A DNA stretch of 64,000 nt from contig JACGCM010002776.1 in assembly GCA_014058105.1 (NCBI GenBank), positions 496,001 to 560,000 on the forward strand. Direction: 5' to 3'. Shown here piece by piece: positions 1-10,487 of the stretch. The notes below the pieces were generated by a model that saw nothing but the letters and a program-made list of their open reading frames with translations, was not told the origin of the DNA and did no database searches. The translations under genes were made by a program, and so were the position numbers. The DNA is from Kingdonia uniflora. Lineage: Eukaryota; Streptophyta; Magnoliopsida; Ranunculales; Circaeasteraceae. Every line of letters begins with the position of its first letter. Within the stretch, counting starts at the first letter, position 1.

Positions 1-1096
1 TATCGTGTTAAACATCAAAATACCAAAAATACTATCGATAAATACATATTTTTTTGGTATAAACCAGTTCTTTTCTTTAAGGATTAAAATATTGAGTGAT
101 AAAAATATTATGATAAAATCAAAATACTATGATAAAATCTGAATGGTGAGGGGTCGATAAATACTCTGGTTTCGATATTTTGAAATGGAGAAATTACATG
201 TTTTTGTTCTTCTCTCTTTAATAACTAATCTTGTCAGACTTGTAATCCATCCAAATTGGCATCACTGCAAGACAAAAGGGATTTACCTGCAACATCATAA
301 GGTTTAATTAGATGTTAAGATTCAAGGATGAACTAAAAAAAAAAAAAAAAAAAAAGGATTTAGAATATATCTAGGAAATTGTTGTTCTTTATTCTTTCAA
401 ATAAAAAAGGAAAGAACTAATAGCGAGTATAAGATAGAAGAACAAACTAAACAAAAAATTATGAAAGACAGGAAAAATCAATCTAAATGATGTTTTACCT
501 AAATATATAATATAAAGAACACTAAATAACAGTTTTTGAGACTGTTGTTGTGACATTCATTCTGGAAAGAAAATAAGATAATAACATATAAAAAACTCTC
601 ATGATAAGCTTTAAGAGAGCAACAATAGCATATAAAAACTTCAAGCTTTAACCTGCACTAGTCAAAGAACTAGGAAAATCTAGTTAATAGCTAGAGAAAT
701 CTCACTGCACTTATATCGCCATAAATCATTTATCGTCTAACCTCGAATTCGAAATATACAACTTACTATTAGCAGTTATTTGAGAATACAAGTATCAGGT
801 CTAAGGATGCCATCGGTTTGCACAGCTTTCAGGAATACCGACATTTGGTCAGATCTATAGTCACCGTGCCTGTAAATATCAACCAAGGGCTTTGGCCTTT
901 TAGTAAAATTTAGCTCCAAGGGAGATTATTAAATCATTCCCTTTGTCAGAGTCTTGATAACTCCTGACACTATTGCATGATAACCTCGGCAACATTCACA
1001 TTATTCAATGTCGTCTTAACTTCAGCTAAGATAAAATAAATAATTAGAGAAGGCTTGTAAGCCAAAGATCAAAGCATGTGCTTCAACAACTCATAC
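1..1096. other. AT-rich flanking DNA
   Basis: This stretch is AT-rich and full of stops on both strands. It has a 21-base run of A at 335-355. I see no convincing coding region, RNA gene or transposon end here. If the exon remnant beginning at 1097 belongs to a minus-strand gene, this stretch would be intron or downstream sequence of that gene. Confidence 0.5.
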
Positions 1097-1480
1097 CTCT
1101 TTTGCTTGAATTTGCTATACTTATCTGATATCATTTTCTGTATTTTCCTGAAATCTGCTTACTCCTTTGGATATTCTCTTTCCTTTCCTATAAGAGCCTC
1201 AGACAGTCTCATGTCCCGAAGAAGTTAATTAGTTAATGGCTGTAGAAGATCAAATTTCCATTTGGACTGAAAGTTTAATCTGGTCCAATTGACATTTATC
1301 CGATAACTCCTGATGACATTCTTGTAGCTGTTCAATCTGTGACTCCTTTGAAGTTATTTGACTATTCAGCTTCCTTGAGCTTGCCGTAATACTACTCAGT
1401 TCTTCTCCAAATCCTAAATAGCCTTCTCACGGTGGTCTGGTTTGGAACTCCACTCCTGAACTTCTTCATTTAGTTGATTT
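1097..1480 (-). pseudogene. Coiled-coil gene exon, downstream half (split by Copia-1)
   Basis: Read on the minus strand from 1480, the sequence encodes Glu/Gln/Lys/Ser-rich helical stretches (for example INQLNEEVQEW across the insertion point, and SQIEQLQECHQELSDKC) typical of a long coiled coil. Several stops and frameshifts interrupt it. A possible splice donor (AG then GTATGAG) lies near 1096. Removing Copia-1 and one copy of its 5-bp TSD joins this piece to 7143-7377 in the same reading frame, so both are halves of one exon. I do not recognise the family. It is probably a decayed host gene or gene fragment rather than retrotransposon sequence. Confidence 0.5.
1476..1480. repeat. Copia-1 target-site duplication, left copy
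   Basis: GATTT lies directly outside the left LTR at 1476-1480 and is repeated directly outside the right LTR at 7143-7147. A 5-bp exact duplication is the expected size for integrase-mediated insertion and fixes both ends of Copia-1. Confidence 0.9.
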
Positions 1481-2305
1481 TGTTGAGAATAGAGGTAGCT
1501 AATCTCTCTTCTACGACAATTACGATACGCGGAATATGCCAATCAGTCAAACTAAGAAACATAGAACAATAAAGAACACAAAGTTTCCAGAGGAGGGAAG
1601 TGGAAAACCCTAATGGATAAAAACCACTCCCCGAAATATCTACTAAGATGATCAAACAGGTTACAACGATCACTCCAAGCTTCTCCAACTTTAATAGAGT
1701 TTCTCAAATTCTAGGTCTCTAGAATTAAACTCACAGGAAAAAGATAAGCTAACAAAATACTAAGTCCTCTTTATATACTAGAGGACTAAATACAAATGAA
1801 CAGATCTCGAGGCAAAACTTGACGTCTCAGAAGAACTCACAAAAGCAACCAGACAAAACTAGTTCGAACGAAACATAAAGTCGTTAGAACGACTTTAGCG
1901 ATTAAAGGTTTCAGCCATAGAAAACATGCATATCGCTCGAACGAAATCCAATCTTGTTCGAACGACTTCTTTGATCTTCAAATCCAAAATGTAAAATTAG
2001 ACGACTCGTTCAAACGAGCTCCATTCTCGTTCGAACGACTTTGACCTACTTTGAGTTCATCTTCAGCAACTCGAACAGAACCAGCTCGAGTCTTCAGGTA
2101 ATATAACCAGTTTGAACTTCAGGTAACTTAACCAGTTCAAATCTTCAGGTAACTTAACCAGCTCGAACTTCTGTCGATCATAACCAGTTCGAATATGAAC
2201 ATTGAAAATCTCATTTTCAATCCGTTTCAATCCGACTTCAATCCTTAAATTGAAATAACTTGAACGAAAACGACCTCGAACATAATTCGAGTTCATACCT
2301 TAACA
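1481..2305 (-). repeat. Copia-1 3' LTR
   Basis: This LTR is about 825 bp. It begins TGTTGAGAATAG and ends CTTAACA on the plus strand, and matches 6325-7142. A TATA-like motif (TATATAAAG on the minus strand) lies in the 'ctctttatatactagagg' segment near 1770-1790. It contains short repeated blocks such as 'cttcaggtaacttaaccag' around 2095-2165. The two LTRs differ at many sites, so the insertion is not recent. Confidence 0.92.
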
Positions 2306-2319
2306 ATCTTCCACTTGAA
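2306..2319 (-). other. Copia-1 polypurine tract
   Basis: On the minus strand the sequence next to the 3' LTR reads AAGTGGAAGAT followed by TGTTAAGG. This is the usual copia plus-strand primer position and composition. Confidence 0.75.
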
Positions 2320-2378
2320 ATCGAATCTATCATAACCCATCTCCAGATCTCCAAATGAATTGCTCGAACTACCCGGAC

Positions 2379-2877
2379 CTTCAATCTTGAAGATCCACAG
2401 AATTTGTACATGTCGTCAACTTTTGAAAAGTGGTCACCACCTTCGTAAACATATTGGCCGGATTCACATCAGTATGAATCTTCACGAGCTTCAACACACC
2501 GTCCTCGAGGAGCGAGCGAATATAATGATATCGAATATCAATGTGCTTAATCCTAGAGTAAAAGCCAAATTCTTCGCTAAGTGTATAGCATTTTGACTAT
2601 CACTATACAGCTTAAGAGAATATTGTTCTTTACCGAGCTCTTTCATCAACCCTTTAAGCCAAACCATATCTTTGCAAGCTTCTATAGCTACAACATATTC
2701 CGCCTCCGTCGTAGATAAAGCTACAATCTTCTGTAGCCTAAAAACCCATGTAACTGCACCGCTTCCCAATGTAAAAGCGAAATTACTAATGTTCTTTCGC
2801 CTATCCATGTCACCCGCCATATCAGAATCAACAAAACTCTGCAAGCATATCTGAGAACCCCCATAACATAATGTCAT
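2379..2877 (-). pseudogene. Copia-1 RNase H and pol C-terminus
   Basis: The encoded protein degrades the RNA of RNA-DNA hybrids during reverse transcription. Visible copia RNase H landmarks are FVDSDMAGDMDRRK (first catalytic Asp region), LSTTEAEYV (catalytic Glu) and LYSDSQNAIHLAKN (third Asp region). A frameshift after LAKN moves the ending into another frame, where RIKHIDIRYHYIRSLLEDG and VNPANMFTK, the standard copia C-terminal motifs, can be read before a stop at 2379. It is the last part of the Copia-1 polyprotein. Confidence 0.88.
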
Positions 2878-3815
2878 ATTTTGAGTCCTCTTTAGATACC
2901 TTAGTATTTATTTCATAGGTCTCCAATGCTCCTTGCCTAGATTAATCATATACCTACTAACAACTCCCACTGTTTGTGTAATATTTGGTCTCGTACAAAT
3001 CATAGCGTACATTAGGCTACCAACCGCGGATTGATAATGAACTTTTCGCATCTCATCGCGATCCTTCTGCGTCTTCGGACAACAATCCTTTGATAATTTG
3101 AAGTGACCTCCCAATGGTGTACTAACAAATTTAGAACCATCCATATTAAAATACTTAAGTACTTTGCCGATGTACTCAACTTGAGATAACTTCAATTCTC
3201 GCCGCTTTCTGGCCCTTGTAACACGCATACCAAGAACATGTTTTGCCGTACCCAAGTCTTTTATAGAGAACTCCCAAATAATAGTTCCTTCAACTTAATA
3301 ATTTCTCCCATTTTAGCACTTGCTACCAACATATCATCTACAAACAGAAGTAGAATAATATACGAGTTCCCCATATTCATGATAAAGCAACAACGATCCG
3401 CATTGCTCTTCGAATAACCATTTCTGGAGATGAATTGTTTGAACTTCAAATACAATTGTCTTGGCGCTTGTTTCAAACCATATAAGCTCTTTATGTGCCA
3501 CCATACAAGATCTTCTTTCCCTTTTATAGAGTACCCTTCTGGCTGCTTCATATAAATTTTTTCATCGAGGTTGCCGTGAAAAAATATTGTCCTGACATCT
3601 AGTTGCTCAAGATGCAAATCTTCAACTGTAACTATATTTATCGCAACCCAAATTGTAAACATCTTTACAACAGGAGCAAATATCTCACTGAAATCAATGC
3701 CTTCTTTTTGCTGAAAGCCCTTCACCACAAGTCCAGCCTTAAATCTCCTTGAACCGTGAGATTCTTGCTTTAGTTTGTATACGCACTTATTGTACAATGC
3801 TATCTTCCCTTTCAA
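2878..3815 (-). pseudogene. Copia-1 reverse transcriptase
   Basis: This region covers the reverse transcriptase of the copia polyprotein. Landmarks are KARLVVKGF-like RFKAGLVVKGFQQKEGIDF, FAPVVKM, LDVRTIFFHGNLDEKIYMKQPEGY, SLYGLKQAPR, and the catalytic box LLLFVDDMLVAS. A frameshift near 3255-3261 splits it, and the second part continues through KVLKYFNMDG, VSTPL and YQSAVGSLMYAM to about 2908. The catalytic Asp pair is still present. Frameshifts at both junctions rule out a full-length product. Confidence 0.9.
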
Positions 3816-3881
3816 TAACCAAACTAAATGTCAAGTTCAATTAACTGATAATGACTGCATCTCATCATCCATAGCAAGCTC

Positions 3882-5250
3882 TCACTTGCTATTGGCTTCC
3901 ACATATAAAGCCTCCTTGTAACGTTCAGGTTTACCACCATCTATAAGTAACAAGTGATTTAAGGAGTTAACGTACCTAGCCAGAATTCTTGTAACTTTTA
4001 GCTCCTTTCGAAGTGCTATTAAAATGTTTAGATCATTAGGTTCCTCGTTTTGATCCGGTGCATCAGACTTAATAACGACTTCTTTATTAACCTCTCGAGA
4101 AGGTTCATCATTTACAATGTCGACACTTTCCATTGCTTCACTTCGATTCCTTTCCATAGGTACTTTAAAGTCTTTATATAAGACTTCCTCATTGAATGTA
4201 ACATTACGGCTCCGGATAGCTTTCCGATTCTTCGCATCCCAAAATCGGTATCTAAACTCATCACCACCGTATCCAATGAATATGCACTTCATCGACTTTG
4301 CATCTAACTTGGTCATTGTACATGAATTATCAAGCATATATGAGGTACAACCGAAAATACACAAGTGATTAAGGTTTACGTCTTTACTGGTCCATGCTTC
4401 TTCAGGAAGTCTAAAATCTAAAGCTGTTGAAGGCCATCTGTTAATCAAGTACGCCGTCGTACTAACCGCATCCGCCCAAAAACACTTTGGCAATCCAGCG
4501 TTGAGTCTCATACTCCTGCTCTTTTGTTAATTGTTCTGTTCATGCGTTTTGCAATACCATTTTATTGCGGTGTTCCGGGAATAGTTTTTTGTCTCCTAAT
4601 CCTGATTGATGCACAAAAGTCTAAAAAATTATTACTAAATTATTCGCCCCCGTTATCCGACCTGAGATACTTCATTTTTAAATCGGTTTTATTTTCAACT
4701 AGAGCTCTTCACCTCTTAAATTTATCAAACACATATGATTTATTTTTTACAAAGTAGGCCTACAATTTACGAGTAACATCATCAATAAAAGTAACATAAT
4801 AATGAGAACCACCAAGAGAAGACACCTTGGTTGGCCCCTAAACATCTGTGTGTACAAGATCCAGCTTTTTAGGTTTCCTTGATATTCTAGATAATTTGAA
4901 ACTGACCTTCTTCTATTTTGCAAGAACACACTCTTCATAAAACTTGAGATCAACCTCAGCAAGACCCTCTAGCTTTCCCTTTGTTACCATTATCTATATC
5001 CCCTTTTCACTCATGTGACTGAGCTGTTTGTGCTATGTACTTGTATCAATCCCCGGAGTGGGCGCACAAATAGTGGAAATTGTACTTTACGTTGTATACA
5101 ATGTTTCTTACCGCAAGCCTCGAGCTACTACCATAGCTCCCTTTGTAACCTTCTAGAAGGTAGCACCAAAGGTCCTCACATATCTACCATCATCCACCAA
5201 TTTGCTAACCGATATCAGGTTACGCCCTAATTTGGGTACAAGGCGCTCAT
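3882..5250 (-). pseudogene. Copia-1 integrase
   Basis: The integrase joins the DNA copy to the host chromosome. In pieces across frames one can read LDLVHTDV (first Asp), FIDDVTRK, LRSDNGGE (second Asp) and, in the clean 3882-4511 stretch, PKCFWADAVSTTAYLINRWPS and GCTSYMLDN followed by KCIFIGYGGDEFRYRFWD, which is the copia integrase C-terminal and connection region. There are many in-frame stops in the upstream 700 bases. It is a decayed part of the Copia-1 polyprotein between protease and reverse transcriptase. Confidence 0.85.
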
Positions 5251-5251
5251 T

Positions 5252-5437
5252 CTATAAAACCAATGTTCCCCCTGAAGGCAATAATAACCTAGCGTTTCCC
5301 TTTCTAGTAATATTGCATGTACTCTTATCTGTAAGAAAAACCGTACCAAAGTCGCATTTAATAATAATAGTTAGAAAACTTACGTTCGTAGTAGCATGGA
5401 AAGAGGCACCCGAACCAACTATCCAAGATTCATTCAC
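5252..5437 (-). pseudogene. Copia-1 protease, catalytic Asp lost
   Basis: An aspartic protease cuts the Gag-Pol polyprotein. The sequence NESWIVGSGASFHATTN aligns with the usual W-[IL]-[IVL]-D-S-G-A-[ST]-x-H copia motif, but the catalytic Asp is Gly (GSGA). This single change would remove activity. The flanking residues are well kept, so the substitution looks like late decay. Confidence 0.88.
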
Positions 5438-5449
5438 ATTGTCACACGA

Positions 5450-6282
5450 TAGTAGTAGAGCCTCATAAGAACTAACCTCCTCAGTAAGGTTTATTGTATA
5501 TTTTTCTTCATCATTAATCTCTTTAGAAGAAGAAGAGTTACAATCTCACCAGAAGTGATCCTTCTTTCCACAAGTCCAACACGCATTAGGCGGGTTAGAC
5601 TTTCCTCTTGACTGTAATCGACCCCTTCCTAATTTTGGCCCTTTTCTGTAAGGCCTCCCTCTTTCTTCGACGTTTAACATACAGCCGTTTAAACTCGAAG
5701 AGGGTTAAGATGTTTTACATCTATTATCTTCACTCATAATCAGAGAGACTATAGTATCAAATTTGATGTCTTCCTTTCCCGATGAGTTGCTCATAGTTGT
5801 AATGAACCCTTCCCAGCTCTCAGGCATCTACCCTAAAAGATCCCATGCTCTCATCTCCTCGGTAAAAGTGATTTTAACAGATTCCAGTTAAGCATGTATG
5901 GTATTATACTCAGTGATATGAGCTTGTACACTACCATTATCCTTCATCTTCAAAGTGAACAAGCACCGTAATAGATGTACCTTGTTTGCCCTGTACGGTT
6001 CGAGTACATAGCGGACAACGTCTCCATCAAACTATTCGTTGCCGTAACTTTGGAGATCATGTGTAAAATATGAGATAACAGTGCTAACCTAACGGTTCCA
6101 AGCGCCTTGCGACTCAATCGTGCCCACTTAGCAGCATCGCATTCTGCTAGCATCATCTCAACTCCACCCAGTAGTAAATCAAGATCCTTTTGATAGAGGT
6201 AATCTTCTATCTGCATCTTCCACACCCTAAAATTTAATCTATTGAACTTCATAATCTTCAACTTCTCCTGATCGGCTATCAC
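5450..6282 (-). pseudogene. Copia-1 gag
   Basis: Gag forms the virus-like particle. The open part (6282 down to 5950) starts MIADQEKLKIMKFNRLNF and has the copia Gag landmark F-x-x-W-K-x-x-I-E-D-x-L. Further down, with frame changes, come GSVQAHITEYNTI, SWEGFITTMSNSS and a zinc knuckle of CX2CX4HX4C type (CWTCGKKDHF, a stop codon, then DC) near 5540-5580. At least one stop and several frame changes break it. The ATG at 6282 follows the primer site by about 30 bases, a normal distance. Confidence 0.87.
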
Positions 6283-6310
6283 TCTTCACCATATAATCCC
6301 TATAACACTA

Positions 6311-6323
6311 GCTCTAATACCAA
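6311..6323 (-). other. Copia-1 primer-binding site (tRNA-iMet)
   Basis: On the minus strand the sequence next to the 5' LTR reads TTGGTATTAGAGC, one base from the common TTGGTATCAGAGC complement of plant initiator tRNA-Met. It marks the start of minus-strand DNA synthesis and confirms that the element is on the minus strand. Confidence 0.9.
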
Positions 6324-6324
6324 T

Positions 6325-7142
6325 TATTGAGAATAGAGGTAGCTAATCTTTCTTCTACTTCAAGAATGATACGCGGAATATGCCAATCAATCAAACAAAG
6401 AAACACAAAGTAATAAAGAATACCAGGTTTCTAGAGGAGGGAAGTGGAAAACCTTTACAGATAAAAACCACTCCCTGAACAATTTACTAAGATGATTAAA
6501 CATGTTACAACGATTTCTCCAAGCTTTAATGGAGTCTCTTATATTCTAGGTCTCTAAAATTAAACTCACAGGGAAAAGATAGGCTAATAAAATAACCTAA
6601 GTCCTCTTTATATACTAGAGGACTAAATATAAGTAGAACAAATCTCAAGGAAAAACTTAACGTCTCAGAAGAACTCGCAAAGGCAACCAGGCAAAACTCA
6701 TTCGACCGAAACACAAAGTCGTTTGAACGATTTAGCGATTAAAGGTTCTAGCCCCAGAAAACATGCATGTCGTTCGAACAAAATCCAATATCGTTCAAAA
6801 GAATTCTTCAATCTTCAAATCCAAAACGTAAAATTAGACTACTTGTTCAAAGGAGCTCCATTCTTGTTCGAATGACTTTGACCTACTTTAAGTTCATCTT
6901 CAGCAACTCGAACAGAACCAGCTCAAGTCTTCAGGTAACATAACCTGTTTGAACTTCAAGTAACTTAACCAATTTGAATCTTTAATTAACTTAACCAACT
7001 CAAACTTCTATCGATCATAACCAGTTCGAATCTGAACATTGAATATCTCATTTTCAATCCGTTTCAATCCGACTTCAATCCTTAAACTGAAATAACTCAA
7101 ACTAAAATAACCTCGAACATAATTCGAGTTCATACCTTAACA
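6325..7142 (-). repeat. Copia-1 5' LTR
   Basis: This is the partner of 1481-2305, about 818 bp. On the minus strand it starts TGTTAAGG at 7142 and ends TCTCAATA at 6325, where the canonical CA has become TA. A TATA-like TATATAAAG lies near 6606-6620. Numerous substitutions against the other LTR indicate an old insertion. Confidence 0.92.
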
Positions 7143-7377
7143 GATTTATCTCTTAAGCTTTCTTTAACAGTATTTTGATATCAACATCTTTACCCTGTAC
7201 ATGCTGCAAATCTTTTTGTTGGGAATATAGATTAAACTTCCTTTTCTGTGACAGGTGAATCATGTGGCTACTTAAGCGAATATATTTTTTAGCCATCTGT
7301 TGTGCACCCTTAAGTTTTTTCTTTGAAGGAAAAGCTGGAGTTAGACAAGACCCCCACCAAAATTCATTTCTATACAA
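7143..7377 (-). pseudogene. Coiled-coil gene exon, upstream half (split by Copia-1)
   Basis: The minus strand encodes a Lys/Gln-rich helical segment (FPSKKKLKGAQQMAKK, then QKRKFNLYSQQKDLQHVQG) ending LLKKA, a stop, then EIN, which runs in frame across the Copia-1 insertion point into the 1097-1480 piece. A pyrimidine-rich acceptor-like sequence (CTTGTCTAACTCCAG) lies upstream near 7345. I do not recognise the family. It is the other half of the split exon. Confidence 0.5.
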
Positions 7378-7541
7378 AAATAATTACCTAATACAGTTCA
7401 GGATATCAACATTAGTTTATATCTACGTTTCAAAAGTACTAAGTCTCTAGGGGAATATTATGGAAAAATGAGATGGGATTGTGAAATATATATATATATA
7501 TGTAGATGCCCTATTTCTTTTTCTAAATGCAAACTTTTCAG
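7378..7541. repeat. Spacer with a short TA microsatellite
   Basis: This is AT-rich spacer between the exon remnant and Copia-2, with an AT/TA dinucleotide run at about 7485-7501. I see nothing else in it. Confidence 0.6.
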
Positions 7542-7789
7542 TGTTAGAATGTGTAAAACACATTGGTATGTGTAGCAATAAAGTCAAGCTACCATAGGAA
7601 CAGTAGTCTAGGAATAGTAATCATAGTAGGTAGCATAGTAAGGTAATGTTTGTATTTTGGCTACAATCCAAGTTGGATTTGTGCTCTAATACCTATATAA
7701 AGGCTTGCTATATGTTATTATCAAATCATCTCATCCCAACTTTGATTAATAACATTTCTTCTTTAGAGTTTAGAATTTTGTTTTCAACA
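7542..7789 (+). repeat. Copia-2 5' LTR
   Basis: This 248-bp segment starts TGTTAGAATG and ends TTTTCAACA. It contains a TATA-like box (ctatataaagg) near 7691-7702. No second LTR is visible in the window, so the ends are inferred from TG/CA termini and the adjoining primer site. Confidence 0.8.
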
Positions 7790-7802
7790 TCTGTATTAGA
7801 GC
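7790..7802 (+). other. Copia-2 primer-binding site (tRNA-iMet type)
   Basis: TCTGTATTAGAGC directly follows the LTR and resembles the TTGGTATCAGAGC initiator tRNA-Met complement with a few changes. The decayed match fits the age of the element. Confidence 0.7.
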
Positions 7803-7928
7803 GAACATGGTTTTTGGCATGATAGCTCGAAGGCGACGACATGAAGAAAAGCAAAATCTTTTCTAGTATTTCGTCGAGATATCGTTCATTCGGTCGAGGC
7901 TACTGATTTCGTCTATTCTTCGCAAAAA

Positions 7929-8780
7929 ATGATGGAGAGTTATGTTCAAGCGGCAATTCCTAAATTCGATGGTAACTACGACCATTGGAGTTTAATTATA
8001 GAGAACTTCTTGAGGTCCAAAGAGTATTGGCACCTTGTTGAAGTTGGTGTTTCTAAGCATTCAAAAGAAATGGCGACCGCTTAAATATCCAAGATCGAGG
8101 AATTATTATTAAAAGACTTAAAAGTCAAAAATTATTTATTTTAAGCTATTGATCGTAACATCTTGGAGACGATTCTATATAAGGAGGCATCCAAAGATAT
8201 TTGGAATGCAATGAAGATGAAATATCAGGGAATCGTTAAAGTAAAGCAGGCACATCTACAGGCACTTCGTGTAGATTTCGAGACTCTTCATATGCAACCG
8301 ATATAGTTTGTTTCAGAGTATTTCTTCAGAGCCATGGCAATTCCCAACAATATGAGAACAAATAAAGAAAAGATGGAGAACATTACGATAATCAAGAAGA
8401 TTCTTCGATCAATGACATCAAAATTTGATTACGTGGTAATAATTCAATATCCTTATGAGTTCATTGAGGAGTCAAAAGACTTGATCAACTTTGGATAGAT
8501 GAACTAATAAGTTCATTGATGATTCACTAGCAATGAATCAACAAACATATAGCAGTGGAGGAAGCGCTACAATCTTAGCTTTCAATCAACAATCAAGCGA
8601 CAAAGAGAAAAATATACAAGTTGAGAAAGAGGAAACCACGATAACCGATTCACAAATTATCATGGAAGAGACACAGGAAACGGCAATCAACATAGTGGAG
8701 GCTAAAAGTCAAAGCCGTTTGATAAGTCAAATATCTAATGTTACAAGTGTAACAGATATGGTCACTTTCATTCTGAATGT
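7929..8780 (+). pseudogene. Copia-2 gag
   Basis: Starting at an ATG about 125 bases after the primer site, the sequence reads MMESYVQAAIPKFDGNYDHW, a typical copia Gag opening (PKFDGxNYxxW). It continues with ILYKEASKDIWNAMKMKYQG and VKQAHLQALRVDFETLHM. A zinc knuckle of CX2CX4HX4C type (CYKCNRYGHFHSEC) lies at about 8739-8780 in a different frame. Stops at several points and the frame change make it a pseudogene. Gag would package the element RNA. Confidence 0.87.
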
Positions 8781-8909
8781 CGCTCTCATTTTTATAAGGA
8801 AAGAGGTAAAAAATTTAATTTTTAAGAAAAAGAAAAGAAAATTTCTCTTCTTTTGGTTTCCAAAACCAAAGAAGAATCTTAAGCTAAATTTTTTTTTCGT
8901 CAAAACATA

Positions 8910-9170
8910 TGGTACTTGGACACAGGAGCAAGTAACCATATGTGTGGTGAAAAATCCATATTTCACAAAATAGATGATTTTTTCCGTACCTCGATAAAGT
9001 TTGGAGATAGTTTTACAATTACTGCCATGGCGAAAGGCGACATAAAAATTTGGGTCAAGGATAACACTCATCAGACTTTCTCAAGTATTTTCTATGTCCC
9101 AAACTTAAAGAGTAATTTGCAGCGTGAGGTAATTTCAAGAAAAGGGATATGTGATCATCATCAAGAATAG
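8910..9170 (+). pseudogene. Copia-2 protease
   Basis: WYLDTGASNHMCG at 8910-8948 is the copia aspartic protease motif, and here the catalytic Asp is intact. It runs on through FGDSFTITAMAKGDIKI and FYVPNLKSNL. Lesions surround it, so the polyprotein is broken. The segment from about 8800 to 8905 is rich in A and T and low in complexity, with runs encoding Lys and Phe. Confidence 0.85.
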
Positions 9171-9254
9171 AATCTGCTGGATTGAAAATTTGAGAGGGGC
9201 TTGCAACTTGCACAGGTACATATGACTCCAAACTGAACGTTTCCGTTAAGCGTC

Positions 9255-10487
9255 ACGTATGCCGCTCTTCCTTGTTTTTCAAGTATGGTGAATGATCAAG
9301 GCTGGATATGGCATCTTCGCTATGGATACTTGAACTTCAACGGCCTAAAGCTCCTTTATCAAAAGAATATGGTGACATGAATTCCTCATATTGATCGACA
9401 TCAGCAAGTATGTAAAGGTTATGTTATTGGCAAACAACATCGGGATTTATTTCCAAAGGGTAAGGCTTGGAGAGCCAAATCGACACTAGAACTGGTTCAT
9501 ACCGATATATGTAGGCCGATTGATCCACGATCCTATAGAAATAAGAGGTATTTTAATACCTTTATTGACGATTACAGCAAAAAAATATGGGTCTATTTTC
9601 TACTAGAAAAATCTAAAGTTTTTTCAGTTTTCAAGTCATTCAAGGCCCTTGTTGAGATGAAAGTAGGGAGATCTATCAAGATTTTTTGCACAGATCCTAG
9701 TAGAGAATATAATTCTCACGAATTCGTAAATATTTATGAGAAATTTATAATTAAAAGATAATTAACGACATCGTACACGCCACAACAAAACGGTGTAGCT
9801 GAAAGGAAGAACAGCACTATTATGAATATAGTACAACATATGTTGTAAACATCAAATCTTTCTAAGAGATTTTGGCTAGAAATAGTCTTATGGAGCATCT
9901 ACATCCTTAACAGGAGTCCCATCATAACTGTGAGGAACATGACACCAAAATAGGCATGGAGCCGCAATAAACAAAATGTGAAGCACTTACAAATCTTTGG
10001 GTATATAACATATGCCCATATTCTGAAAGAACGGAGAACAAAGCTTAACGATAAAGGTCAGAAATATGTTTTTCTTGGTTGTAGTGATAGTTCAAAAGCT
10101 TATAAACTCTATCATCCTACAACTTAGAAAATCATCATTAGTTGAGATGTGATTTTTGACGAAGAAAATACATGGAAATTGAATATTAAAGATGCAGGAA
10201 AGCCAGTACCGATGGTCTTCGATGATGAAGAGAGTCATCCGCCTATTTCGGATGGTGAAGCGCAATCACCACACATGCCTGCACAGAGCTCAACCAACCC
10301 TTCTTCAACAATAGTTCGATCGTAATCTATACCATCTTTCTCATGGCCTCAAAGAACTTTTAGGAGACCAATGTACTTGGAAGATTATGATCTAAGTGAG
10401 ATGGATCAATCAGATGATCCAACTATACACTTCACTTTATTTGCTGAAAGTAACCCAATTGCTTTCAAGGATGCCGATGAACGCGTA
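9255..10487 (+). pseudogene. Copia-2 integrase
   Basis: The integrase landmarks appear in order: GHLNFNGLKLL, then KGYVIGKQHRDLFPKGKAWRA, ELVHTDICRPI (first Asp), FIDDYSKKIWVYFL, FCTDPSREYNSHEF (second Asp), PQQNGVAERKN (catalytic Glu), FGYITYAHI and KYVFLGCSDSSKAYKLY. Several in-frame stops fall between them. The C-terminal tail ends near YLEDYDLSEMD and SNPIAFKDADERV, where the element is truncated at about 10487. Confidence 0.87.

Larger units (their letters stand above)
1481..7142 (-). mobile_element. Copia-1: complete but decayed Ty1/copia retrotransposon
   Basis: This is a 5.66-kb element on the minus strand with two LTRs, a primer site, a polypurine tract and gag, protease, integrase, reverse transcriptase and RNase H in the copia order. 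Its ends are TG and CA, apart from a TG-to-TA change at the inner end of the right LTR. The TSD is GATTT. Every coding domain has stops or frameshifts, and the protease catalytic Asp is changed, so it is not autonomous. It is inserted in a coiled-coil exon. Confidence 0.93.
7542..10487 (+). mobile_element. Copia-2: 3'-truncated Ty1/copia element
   Basis: This plus-strand copia element has a 248-bp 5' LTR, a primer site, gag, protease and integrase. Similarity stops inside the region linking integrase to reverse transcriptase, near 10487 (after ESNPIAFKDADERV). Reverse transcriptase, RNase H and the 3' LTR are missing. The missing end was probably displaced or deleted when Athila-like DNA arrived on its right. 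The element has many stops. Confidence 0.85.

Noticed and set aside
335..355. 21-base A run as the poly-A tail of a LINE or SINE
   Set aside because: No upstream LINE reverse transcriptase, SINE promoter boxes or flanking duplication could be found beside it.
8533..8973. 146-codon frame as a separate Copia-2 gene
   Set aside because: It mixes the gag C-terminus in one frame with out-of-frame translation of the zinc knuckle and protease, so it is a by-product of frameshifts in gag-pol.
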